From JAQBQB01 sp963846925 (lineage in GTDB: Bacteria; Gemmatimonadota; Gemmatimonadetes; Gemmatimonadales; Gemmatimonadaceae), in NCBI GenBank assembly GCA_963846925.1, contig CAWJXW010000005.1, forward strand, positions 248,001-312,000: a stretch of 64,000 nucleotides of DNA. The letters run 5' to 3'. Shown here piece by piece: positions 19,170 through 27,578 of the stretch. The notes beneath the pieces were generated by a model. That model was not told the DNA's origin. It saw nothing but the letters and a program-made list of their open reading frames with translations, and did not search any database. The first letter of the stretch is position 1, and every line of letters starts with the position of its first letter. The position numbers and the translations under genes were made by a program.

Positions 19170-22129
19170 GTGACGAAGCGACAGCCTGACAATTCGGAAT
19201 TTCGGACCCACCCGAGTGCGGACCCTTCCAGCAACGACGTAACGCTGGAGGGGTCCGCTTTTTCACGCCGCGACTTCATCGTCGAGGCGGGCCGCCTCGG
19301 GCTCCTGATGTACGCCACGCCTCGGTTGGGCGACGTGCTGCAGCGTACGGAGGGCGGCGTGCGGGGACGAACGACGCCTCCCCCGCCGGCCCAGCAAGTT
19401 GCCGCGCTCGCGCCTGGACTCAAATGGCGAATGCTCGGCCCCTTCCGAGGCGGACGCACTGACGCGGTGTGCGGCGTGCGCGGCCGGCCGAACGAGTTCT
19501 ACTTCGGCGCGGTGAACGGTGGCGTGTGGAAGACGGTTGACGCGGGACGCGTCTGGGAGCCGGTCTTCGACTCGCAGCCCGTCGCTTCCATCGGCGCGCT
19601 CGCCGTCGCTCCATCGGCACCCGACACCGTGTACGTCGGCTCCGGTGAATCGACGCTGCGCGACTCGACTGGCTTCGGCAACGGCATGTACAAGTCGACC
19701 GACGCCGGCAAGACGTGGTTGCACATCGGCCTCGACGACACCCAACACATTGGCAGAGTTGCCGTACACCCGAAAAATCCGAACATCGTCTTCGTCGCAG
19801 CGATCGGACATCTCTACGCGGCGAGCCCGGAGCGCGGCGTCTTCCGGACGACAGACGGCGGCAAGACGTGGAAGAAGGTCCTCTACAAGGACGAAAACGT
19901 CGGTGCCGTCGAAGTCGTGATCGATCCGGTGAATCCGCAGGTCGTCTACGCGGGACTCTGGAATACGCGACGCCCACCGTGGTACACGTACGCGCCGACG
20001 AACGGCCCGGGTGGCGGAATCTTCAAGTCGACGGACGGCGGCAACACGTGGAAGCCGCTCACCAACGGTCTGCCGAAGGAAGGAATCGGCAAGGCCGGCA
20101 TCGCGATCGCGCCGAGCAACCCGCGCCGTGTATACCTCGTCGTTGACTGCCTCGTGCCCGATCCGAACGCTCCGCCGCCCGCGGCTGGTGGCGGCGGCGG
20201 GCGGGGCGGCGGCGGCAATCCCGCATGTGCGCAGCAACCGGCGCCGCCGGGGCAGGGAGGTTTCTTCCGCTCGGACGACGCCGGTGCGACGTGGACCAAG
20301 TTGTCGAACGATCAGGCGCTCTGGGGACGCGGCTGGTACTTCGAGCACGTCGTCGTCGATCCCAAGAACGCGGACAATGTCTACGTGTCGAACGTGTCGG
20401 TGTCGCGATCAAAGGACGGCGGCCACACGTGGGTGCCGCTGCGCGGGTCTCCAGGTGGCGACGATTATCACCAACCATGGATCTCGCCGGACGACTCGAA
20501 CACGATGATCGTGGCGAGCGATCAGGGCACGATCATCACGCGGAACGCGCTCACCGACGATCCGCGCGACGTCACGTGGAGCTCGTGGCTCAACCAGCCC
20601 ACCGCGCAGATCTATCATCTCTCCGTCGACTACCGATTCCCCTACTGGGTGACCGGAGCGCAGCAGGACTCGGGCGCCGTCGCGGTACGCTCTCGCGGCA
20701 AGTTCGCCGAGATCTCGATGCGCGACTGGGAGCCGATCGGCGCGGGCGGCGAGAGCGGCATGACGGCGGGCGATTCGCAGCACCCGGGAATCATCTTCGG
20801 CGGCACCGGCCAGCGTTTCGACCTCGAGACCAACACTCCGGTCGGCGGCACGACGGCTCCGCGGACGCCGGACTGTGCTCGCACAGACTGGACGCAGCCG
20901 CTCGTCTTCTCGAAGGCCGATCCGAAGGCGCTTTACTACTCGAACCAGTACGTCTTCAAGACCGTGGACGGCGCGGCGACGTGGACGCAGATCAGCCAGG
21001 ATCTCACGCGCCCCGACCCGGGCGTTCCGCCGAACCTCGACGCAACGGCCACCGCCCAAGTGGATCGCAACGGCAAGCGCGGCGTCGTCTACACGATCGC
21101 GCCGTCGCCGATCGCCGCGCCGACGCTGTGGGTCGGGACCGATGACGGCTTGATTCACCTCACGACCGACGACGGCAAGACGTGGCAGAACGTGACGCCC
21201 CGAGCGCGCTCACGCCGTGGAGCCGAGTCACCATGATCGACGCGTCGCACTTCGACGCGAACAGCGCGTACGCGAGTGTGGACCGGCACCAACTGCAGGA
21301 CTTCGAGCCGTACATCTATCGCACGCGCGACATGGGCAAGACTTGGCAGAAGATCACCAACGGCCTGCCCGCGGGCGTGTACGTGCACGTCGTGAAAGAG
21401 GACCCGGAGCGCCGCGGTCTGCTCTTCGCCGGCACCGAGCGCGGGGCGTTCGTCTCGCTCGACGACGGCGACAACTGGCAGCCGTTCCAGATGAATCTGC
21501 CCGCGACGTCGGTGCGTGATTTCGAGATCTATAGCAACGATCTCATCGTCGCGACGCACGGCCGCGGATTCTGGGTGGTCGACGACATCAGCCCGTTGCG
21601 CCAGATCAACGCGACTGTCCTGGCGTCGGACGCGTACCTCTTCAAGCCGGCGGACGTCGTCTACGCGCCGCAGGGCGGCGACAACGGCACGCCGCTTCAG
21701 AAGGACGAGCCTCAAGCGCCCAATCCGGCGTTCGGCGCGGCGATCGACTACTACCTCAAGACGAACGCTTCGGGCCCGGTTTCCATTGAGGTCGTCGACG
21801 CGAGCGGCACCGTCGTCGCCACGTTCTCGACCGCGAGTGCCGCGGGCGGAGGTGCGGGGTTCGGCGGCGGGCGTGGCGGTCGGGGTGGAGGAATACCGAA
21901 CACGTCGCCGCTGTGGCGTCCCACGCCCGAGCCGTTCGCGATGACGGCCGGCGTGCACCGTGTGACGTGGGCGCCGATAGCCGGCGGGGGAGGGCGAGGC
22001 CGAGGCGGCGGTGGACGCGGCGGTGGCGGAGGTTCGCTCACCGGAACGTTCACCGCGCGACTCTCCGCCGGCGGTCAGACCTACACGCAGACCTTCAACG
22101 TGCGGGAGGCGCCGCAGAGAGCGCGGTAG
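19170..22129 (+). CDS. Tat-exported sortilin/VPS10-like BNR-repeat protein (one frameshift)
   Basis: Large secreted beta-propeller protein annotated in this phylum as glycosyl hydrolase or sortilin-like; no catalytic activity can be read from the sequence. From GTG 19170 the N-terminus holds a twin-arginine motif SRRDFIVEAG at about residue 31. Asp-box repeats of the S-x-D-x-G-x-T-W type recur: STDAGKTW, TTDGGKTWKK, STDGGNTW, SDDAGATW, SKDGGHTW, TTDDGKTW, DMGKTW. Glycine/arginine-rich linkers (GGGGGRGGGG and GGGRGRGGGGRGGGG) lie at about 20185-20215 and 21850-22035. The frame shifts once near 21200, and the same propeller continues to 22129. An 8-bp array starts at its stop. A strong terminator hairpin at 19218-19263 lies within the first 32 codons, which is odd. 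Confidence 0.82.
19218..19263 (+). terminator. Terminator-like hairpin inside the 5' coding end of the sortilin-like gene
   Basis: A 15-bp stem (19218-19232 pairing with 19244-19258, one G-T wobble; outer arm GCGGACCC / GGGTCCGC) with an 11-nt loop is followed immediately by TTTTT. It is 112 nt after the beta-barrel stop. The U-tract lies in the codons just before the twin-arginine motif. Confidence 0.75.
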
Positions 22130-22192
22130 TCCGGTGGACCGGTGGACCGGTGGACCGGTGGACCGGTGGACCGGTGGACCGGTGGACCGGAC
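22130..22192 (+). repeat. 8-bp tandem repeat, locus D
   Basis: Eight copies of ACCGGTGG, the first being TCCGGTGG, begin at the base directly after the TAG stop of the sortilin-like gene. Confidence 0.94.
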
Positions 22193-22210
22193 AGGCCAGT
22201 CGCTTGGGAT

Positions 22211-22431
22211 GGTTGGTGGCGCGCGCGGTGGTATCTCGACTCGGCTGCCCGAGCCCCGCTTTGAGCATGAGCTTAAGCATGAGCCGCGAGCCAGACGAGC
22301 GTTGCTCAAGGCTCATGCTCAGGCTCAAGCTCAAGGCAGGGCTCACTTCCAGATCCGGGGTGCGCGCGAGCAATCGCGATCAACGAACGAATCTGACGAC
22401 TGAGTACTTAGACCTCAGAACTCACCACGCC
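22211..22431 (+). repeat. Dispersed ~225-bp structured repeat element, copy 2
   Basis: Forward copy of the element at 14463 and 25152. The central inverted repeat uses GAGCATGAGCTTAAGCATGA against TCATGCTCAGGCTCAAGCTC; the 3' block contains CTGACGACTGAGTACTTAG. Together with locus D and about 95 bp of unremarkable sequence it fills the 398-bp gap before the next gene. Confidence 0.85.
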
Positions 22432-22527
22432 GCGGAGAAGGCGGCGGCTAAGGAGATCTCGCCGCGCGAACACCGCTTCGCCAACTTGCTGGATCCTGCC
22501 GGTCAACCATGTACAGGAGGAATACAG

Positions 22528-23057
22528 ATGCGACGCTCGAGCAGACTGTTATCACTCGTGTCCCTCGTCGCCGCGGCGGCGTGCGCGCCGGCTGGCGGCG
22601 CCGGCAAGTCCGACTCCGCGACTACGGCTGCGGATACGGCGGCGATTGGCAAGGCACGCGATGCGTTCGCGGCGGCGTTCAAGGCCGGCGACATCGCGGC
22701 GATCACCGCGCTGTACACGAGCCGACGGGTTGACGCAGACGAACAATCAGCCGACGGGTACCGGTCCGGCGGGAATTGCCGCCTCGTACAAGGGGCTCTT
22801 CGACCAGATCACCATCGCCGCTTTCACGCTGACGCCGGTGAAGACCGAAGTCGTCGGGAAACCTCGGCTACGACATCGGGACGTACACGTTCGCCGCCAC
22901 GCCAAAGCCGAAGGGCGACACGATCAAGGCGGAAGGGCGGTACGTCGTCGTGCTGCGCAAGGGTGCGGATGGGACATGGAAGACGATCGCGGACATGGAC
23001 AACCTTCCGACTGCGCCGCCGCCCATGCCCCCCGCTCCCAAGACGAAGGGCAAGTAG
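22528..23057 (+). CDS. Lipoprotein with SnoaL/DUF4440-like (NTF2-fold) domain (frameshifts)
   Basis: Small envelope protein of the NTF2-like superfamily, whose members range from enzymes to ligand-binding proteins; its role here is unknown. ATG 22528 follows a strong AGGAGG site. The signal peptide has lipobox AAAAC at about residue 21. The domain landmarks are AIGKARDAFAAAFKAGDIAAITALYT, typical of the first helices of the fold, then ADGLTQTNNQ, GIAASYKGLFDQI, YDIGTYTF and GRYVVVLRKGADGTWKTIADMDN, the last matching the usual final strands. The frame changes near 22722 and again near 22855; reading across both gives about 176 residues ending PKTKGK at 23057. The following gene converges on it with a 12-bp gap. 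Confidence 0.8.
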
Positions 23058-23069
23058 AGTCGAGTCGGA

Positions 23070-24389
23070 CTACAGCTGTCCTACGAGCGGACCCCACTCG
23101 TCGACCAGCTTTCTGTACGCCGGATCGTCGTACCTGGACGGCAGAAACCACTTCGCGTAGCTGGGGAGCGATTCCCCAGCTACGTGGAGCGAAACGAGTT
23201 CGCCGCTCGCGTGCGCCGACATCACTCCCATTCCTGACAGCGCGCCGAGCACGAACGCGCCATCGATTGGCAGCGGGCCGATGAGGGGCCGGTTCTCCGG
23301 CGTTTTGCAGTAAAAGCCGCCGTCGATGAACCCGTTGGCCGCCGCTCCCTCGGCCACGTAGGGCGCGAGACCCGGGACCATGCGCGCGGCGCCGCGGAGC
23401 ACGACGTCGCCATACGACTCGTCGAAGCTCGGCGGCCAACTGAACTCGCGTGGCTCTGTTTCGAACGTCCAGATTAAATAAAGCTCATCGCCGATGCCTA
23501 GGTCGATCGGGCGCACGTGGACGCCGGCGGGTCGCGGCTCCGCCTCGCCCTCGAGATGCACCGGGTCGGTCCAGATGAGAAACGGCGCGTCGCGGCCCAC
23601 GGCGCGACGCGGGTCGTGCAGCGTCATCTTGGCGTGCAGCTCGCTGAACACGGGCAGGTCGACGCCCAGCAGCTTGGAGAACGCGGGCAGTCCTGGGCCG
23701 GCGGCGACGACCAGACGGTTTGTCGTGATCGAGTTGCCCGACGCGAAGTGCACCTCGCGCACGCGGCCGCCGGCCGTGTCGACGCGAGTCACGCGCTCGC
23801 GCACGAACCGCGCGCCGTTCGCCACGGCCTGCGAGAGCAGCCATGACCCCAACGCGACGGCGCTCAGCCAACCGGCGCGCCGCACGTGCAGCGCGCCGAC
23901 CGTGTCGTCGGCGAGGTAGGGGAACACTGCGCGCGCCGAGTCGCCGACGAGCAGATCCGCGCCCGTCGGCTGGTCGGCGAATCCCTCGGGCGGCGCGGGC
24001 CGGTAGGTCGAGATGCTCGAGTGGCGTCGCACCTCGCCCATGCCGAACGACGACACGCGCCGCGCGGTCTCTTCCATCTGCGTGAGCTTGTCCGGATTCG
24101 CCGTCGCGAACAGATAGCCGCGGCGGTTCATGCGGAACGCGTGCCCGCTTTCCGCTGAGGTCTCCTCGAGCAGGTCGATGCTGCGCGAGACGAGGCGCAG
24201 CATCGTGTCGTCCGGGCCAGGCCACCAGTTGCGATAGGCCTGGGTCCCCTTGTCGCTCGTGAGCGTGAGCGGCTCACGCTCGTCGACGATCGCGACGTTC
24301 CGAATCCCGCGGCGGACGGCGATGTGATACGCCGCCGCGGCGCCGGCGATGCCGCAGCCGCAGATGACGACGTCCGCCGTCGATCGCAT
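23070..24389 (-). CDS. FAD-dependent oxidoreductase of the DAO family
   Basis: Flavoprotein amine or hydroxy-acid oxidoreductase of 439 residues; the substrate is undetermined. The N-terminal Rossmann motif GCGIAGAAAAYH (about residues 11-22) and the following acidic strand end IVDE are characteristic of FAD binding in this family. TNRLVVAAGPGLPAFSKLLG in the middle is the second conserved block (GAW/GPG type), and the C-terminal RPLIGPLPIDGAFVLGALSG with GMGVMSAHASGELVSLHV is the FAD-contacting end. There is no signal peptide, so it acts in the cytoplasm. It lies 21 bp downstream of the DUF3109 gene on the same strand and is probably co-transcribed with it. The frame is intact. Confidence 0.88.
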   Translation of the reverse strand: MRSTADVVICGCGIAGAAAAYHIAVRRGIRNVAIVDEREPLTLTSDKGTQAYRNWWPGPDDTMLRLVSRSIDLLEETSAESGHAFRMNRRGYLFATANPDKLTQMEETARRVSSFGMGEVRRHSSISTYRPAPPEGFADQPTGADLLVGDSARAVFPYLADDTVGALHVRRAGWLSAVALGSWLLSQAVANGARFVRERVTRVDTAGGRVREVHFASGNSITTNRLVVAAGPGLPAFSKLLGVDLPVFSELHAKMTLHDPRRAVGRDAPFLIWTDPVHLEGEAEPRPAGVHVRPIDLGIGDELYLIWTFETEPREFSWPPSFDESYGDVVLRGAARMVPGLAPYVAEGAAANGFIDGGFYCKTPENRPLIGPLPIDGAFVLGALSGMGVMSAHASGELVSLHVAGESLPSYAKWFLPSRYDDPAYRKLVDEWGPLVGQL

Positions 24390-24410
24390 GTTATTTGGGA
24401 CGTTGGGAGG

Positions 24411-25022
24411 CTACGACTCGCGGCGCGATCGGGCGAGCTGCTGCAGCTCCTCGAGGCCGGCTTTGCCGACGACGTGCTCGAATTCGTAGGAGAGCATCTC
24501 GAGCGCGGTCTGGGTGCCGTTCGGATCCGGACCGCAGCACTGCGTCTCCTCGGGACACCACTCGGCGTCGAGCGTCAGCGTCGCGTCGGACACCACCACC
24601 GGAAACGCGCGGCAGTAGAACGGCTTGAGCCCCGGTGATTTCGATTCAGCGATTTGCAGGACGCACCGCCGCTCGCTGTCGAGGAAAACGCAGCCGTGCC
24701 CGACGACCTGTGTGCCGACGCACTTTCCCGACGGAAAATCTTCGTCGTCGATCTCGTCCGACTCGAACCAGCGCGAGGGGTCCTGCTCCTGCGTCGGCTC
24801 CATGTGTCCGATCACGAGCGGCGCCTCGCGAAGGATGCGGTCGCGATGTTCGAGATCGACGTACACGCCGCCCCGACAACACTTCGCGCTGCAGTTCATC
24901 ATGGAGCATGACGACGCGAAGCGGGTGGCGAAGACCTCCTCGTCGGCTTGCAGGCGAGGCAGGTGGGACAGGTGATGGTGGTGCAGCGGGTAGGTGACGT
25001 CGGTGTCTTGGGATTCGGACAT
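24411..25022 (-). CDS. Cysteine-rich DUF3109-family protein
   Basis: Putative metal- or Fe-S-binding protein of uncharacterised function. I start it at ATG 25022 (MSESQDTDVTYP), since the frame upstream of it lacks coding character and runs into a repeat element. It has 203 residues with cysteines grouped as CSMMNCSAKCC (about residues 41-51), C-x-n-GKC, GHGCVFLD, RRCVLQ, FYCRAFP and CPEETQCC, a pattern shared with DUF3109/YkgJ-like proteins. No signal peptide is present. It shares an upstream sequence (CGGCCATTCT and GGCTTATCACTCGA) with the DUF2268 protease gene, suggesting common control. It is probably the first gene of an operon with the FAD oxidoreductase. Confidence 0.78.
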   Translation of the reverse strand: MSESQDTDVTYPLHHHHLSHLPRLQADEEVFATRFASSCSMMNCSAKCCRGGVYVDLEHRDRILREAPLVIGHMEPTQEQDPSRWFESDEIDDEDFPSGKCVGTQVVGHGCVFLDSERRCVLQIAESKSPGLKPFYCRAFPVVVSDATLTLDAEWCPEETQCCGPDPNGTQTALEMLSYEFEHVVGKAGLEELQQLARSRRES

Positions 25023-25066
25023 GGCGGCGAAAACTAGAGAGCGGGGCCTGGAGTCGCGAGGTGTAT

Positions 25067-25124
25067 CGCGGCCATTCTGGGGTCTGACTTGGCTGGTTGC
25101 TGTACGGCTTATCACTCGACGGCG
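25067..25124 (-). promoter_or_regulatory. Conserved upstream boxes, DUF3109 gene copy
   Basis: CGGCCATTCT (25069-25078) and GGCTTATCACTCGACGGC (25107-25124) lie 47-102 bp before the DUF3109 start. The same two boxes, in the same order and with similar spacing, precede the DUF2268 gene at 26571-26625. They could be a shared promoter or operator; the function is inferred only from conservation. Confidence 0.4.
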
Positions 25125-25151
25125 GGAACGGACGCGGCGGAGGCGACGGCC

Positions 25152-25379
25152 CGTTGGGGTGTGATGGCGCGCGTGGCGGGCATCGCGACTCGGCCGCCCG
25201 AGCCCTGCTATAAGCATGAGCCTGAGCAGGAGCCCTGAGCTGACCGAGAGAGCGTTTGCTCACGGCTCATGCTCCTGCTCAAGCTCGGGGCCGGGCTCAC
25301 TTCCGGATCCGCGATGTCCGCGAGCGACCGGGAATCATCGAACGAACCTGACGACTGAGTACTCAGACCTCAGAACTCC
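25152..25379 (+). repeat. Dispersed ~225-bp structured repeat element, copy 3
   Basis: Forward copy of the element at 14463 and 22211. Conserved blocks are CATCGCGACTCGGCCGCCCG at the left and CGAACGAACCTGACGACTG plus AGTACTCAGACCTCAGAACT at the right; the central hairpin differs in sequence but keeps pairing (GAGCCTGAGCAGGAGC with GCTCCTGCTCAAGCTC). Its right end is 10 nt from the stop codon of the DUF2268 gene. Confidence 0.85.
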
Positions 25380-25389
25380 AAGCGCCGTT

Positions 25390-26514
25390 TCAGGGCGAGT
25401 ACCCACTCCTCGCCAGAAACGCCGCCGGATCCGGCATCGCGAAGATCTCCCGTATCGCCCGCCCCTTGTCCGCCGCGCGCGCATAGTACGCCCCGCAGAT
25501 CCGCGCCCCGATGAAGTACCCAAGGTCGGCGGGCCGATCCTTCGAACGATCGCCGTTGTACAGCCAGTTGCTCGCATCGGTCCCGTTCATCTCGCGCTGG
25601 AATTCCACCCATAGCTCGTGCTCGTGCGCCAGTCCGTACGGGCTGGCCGCGCGGGCGGGATCCTCGCCCGTGACAGTCCAGGCCATGAACGTCGCGCATC
25701 CTTCCTCCAGCGACGTGGCGAGGAGCGTCGGCTTCGCTCCCCGAGTCGATCCGCCATCGGTGCGCTCGTCGGCGTGCGGCTGCTGGATGTGCATCAACTC
25801 GTGCGCGACGATCCCCGGTAGTCCATCGACGCGCCCCACACCGCCGCGCTCCCACGCATTGAGTTCGTCGAGCGGCGTCGACGCATCAGCGCCGTGCATC
25901 TCGGCCCCGACGAGTTGGCCTGACGTGTCCGTCGTGCCGCCCGACGAGAGCTGGCCGATGAGGAAATAAACCGGCGGAAACTTCGCGTCCGGGTAGAGCG
26001 CCGCGAGGCGACGGTAATAGGTTCGAATCGAATCCTTGATGGCGCGCGCCGTGTCGATGGCCAGCGTGTTGGCGCGGATCGCGGCAAAGAACCGCGGACG
26101 CCGACGCACCGCCGCCGCGACGTTCCAGGCCGCGATCCGTTCACCGATCCCTGCTGTGTCGTGCGCCAGGCGCGCTCGTTCCGCATCGGTCGGCGGCGCG
26201 CCGCTCTCGAGTCGGGCGGCCGACCAACCCTTCGCGACGAGCAGGTCGAGGAGGCCGTAGCCGCTGCTCAGCCGGGTGCGAATGAAGTCGTGCAGACCCG
26301 GCGAGCCCGGACGAACGTAGAGGTCGTAGTAGGCGTCGACGCGAGCTTCGTCAGTGGAAGCGAGCTGCGCCCGGTCGTAGGCGCGCCAGAAGTTCGTGAT
26401 GTCAGACGTGACGAGGCGAGCGGAGTTCGGGTCGCGGGTCGTCTGAGCGAGGGCTGTTGACGCCGAGAATGCTCCGAGGATCAGCGCAGCCGTGCGGAGG
26501 ACCTTGAAAGGCAT
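25390..26514 (-). CDS. Secreted DUF2268-type zinc protease
   Basis: Predicted exported gluzincin-type protease of 374 residues; the substrate is unknown. The signal peptide is residues 1-23, ending TALAQ. The catalytic motif GIVAHELMHIQQ (HExxH) lies at about residue 240, followed by EEGCATFMAW, which supplies the downstream glutamate. The later DLGYFIGARICGAYYARAADKG is a hallmark stretch of DUF2268 proteins. The frame is intact. The start region shares two boxes with the DUF3109 gene upstream region, and a repeat element abuts its 3' end. The family identification rests on motif order and spacing; activity is untested. Confidence 0.82.
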   Translation of the reverse strand: MPFKVLRTAALILGAFSASTALAQTTRDPNSARLVTSDITNFWRAYDRAQLASTDEARVDAYYDLYVRPGSPGLHDFIRTRLSSGYGLLDLLVAKGWSAARLESGAPPTDAERARLAHDTAGIGERIAAWNVAAAVRRRPRFFAAIRANTLAIDTARAIKDSIRTYYRRLAALYPDAKFPPVYFLIGQLSSGGTTDTSGQLVGAEMHGADASTPLDELNAWERGGVGRVDGLPGIVAHELMHIQQPHADERTDGGSTRGAKPTLLATSLEEGCATFMAWTVTGEDPARAASPYGLAHEHELWVEFQREMNGTDASNWLYNGDRSKDRPADLGYFIGARICGAYYARAADKGRAIREIFAMPDPAAFLARSGYSP

Positions 26515-26570
26515 TCAGAGAGTCTAGAACGGACGAGTTGTGCTCGCCAGGCAAGCGGCGCGACAGATCC

Positions 26571-26625
26571 CGGCCATTCTTTGGTCGTTTCGGCGGGGCA
26601 GGAAAGGCTTATCACTCGAAGGCTG
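26571..26625 (-). promoter_or_regulatory. Conserved upstream boxes, DUF2268 gene copy
   Basis: CGGCCATTCT (26571-26580) and GGCTTATCACTCGAAGGC (26608-26625) lie 57-111 bp before the DUF2268 start, mirroring the arrangement upstream of the DUF3109 gene at 25067-25124. Confidence 0.4.
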
Positions 26626-26738
26626 ACGTCTGATGTCGGACGTCTGACATCAGACCCTGCGTTTGTCGGCGAGGTGTCGTGTCGGACTCCTCCGCGTCAC
26701 GCCTGGTCTGATGTCCGATGTCAGACATCAGACCTCCG
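26622..26738. repeat. Inverted repeat built of GATGTC-type palindromes
   Basis: Two arms (about 26622-26652 and 26704-26738), each internally palindromic (GATGTCGGACGTCTGACATC on the left, GATGTCCGATGTCAGACATC on the right) and ending in CAGACC, are inverted around about 50 bp. It lies in the 330-bp divergent gap before the methyltransferase gene; the rest of the gap shows only the boxes above. Confidence 0.75.
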
Positions 26739-26844
26739 ATTTCGAGCGCCCAAACGAACCCACCAGTGCGCTCGAACTCAGAGTGGCCGATTCCCCCCAG
26801 CCGACGTTACATGTAATGACTCCACTCGCCACGACGCACGAGAG

Positions 26845-27496
26845 ATGGCCTGCTGCCAGTGCCAGGGTATCGAAAGTGAATTCGACCGTCGCCTCGCTCA
26901 ACGCGAGCTGCGACGCTATCGACGTCGCGGCCCCGTGCGATCGACACGCCTGCTGCTCGACGCCATCAAGCCGGCGTTGACCCCCGACTCCACTCTCCTC
27001 GACATCGGCGGCGGCGTCGGCGCGATCCATCACGAGCTCCTCGACGCCGGCGCCGTGAGCGCCGTGCACGTCGACGCGTCGCCGGCCTACATCGACGCGG
27101 CAAGCGAGGAAGCGACTCGTCGCCGGCATCTCGAGGCCGTCGAGTTCGTTCAGGGAGATTTCGTGACATTGGCGCCGGACATCGCGCCCGCCGAAGTCGT
27201 CACGCTCGACCGTGTGATCTGCTGCTATCCCGACATGCCCGCCCTCGTCGGCGCCGCCGCCGACAAGGCGCAGCGCATCCTCGGCGCCGTTTATCCGCCG
27301 AACACGTGGTGGATGCGCATCGGCGCGCGATGCGTCAACTACATCATGCGCCTTCGCGAATCAGAGTTCCGCGTCTTCGTTCACCCGACCGATGCGATCG
27401 AGGCCGTACTCAAGGAGCACGGCCTCGAGAAGAGCAACGAGAAAACGGATGCTGCTGTGGGAGATCGCCACGTTCACTCGAGCGCGTCCCCAATAG
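26845..27496 (+). CDS. Class I SAM-dependent methyltransferase (one frameshift)
   Basis: Cytoplasmic methyltransferase with unknown acceptor. ATG 26845 begins MACCQCQGIE. Motif I, STLLDIGGGVGAIHHELL, is the glycine-rich SAM-binding loop at about residue 50; the acidic residue after the second strand is in VHVDASPAYIDAA; GDFVTL and VVTLDRVICCYPD are the later motifs. The frame breaks near 27440, after EHGLEKSNEK. In the alternative frame the sequence continues MLLWEIATFTRARPQ and stops at 27496, a plausible final strand; without the correction the frame runs on into an 8-bp repeat array. With it the protein is about 216 residues, a normal size. Confidence 0.82.
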
Positions 27497-27508
27497 CCGC
27501 CGGTGTCT

Positions 27509-27575
27509 ACCGGTCCACCGGTCCACCGGTCCACCGGTCCACCGTCCACCGGTCCACCGGTCCACCGATCCACCC
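27509..27575 (-). repeat. 8-bp tandem repeat, locus E, between convergent genes
   Basis: About eight copies (read as ACCGGTCC on the + strand), one with a single-base deletion. On the - strand the array starts 3-4 nt after the TAG stop of the VOC gene; on the + strand it begins 12 nt after the methyltransferase stop. Confidence 0.92.
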
Positions 27576-27578
27576 ACT

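Noticed and set aside
22433..22460. Copy of the kinase gene 3' end (AAGGCGGCGGCTAAG) beside the dispersed element
   Set aside because: The match is short, alanine/lysine codon-biased and on the opposite side of the element from the kinase arrangement, so it is probably chance.
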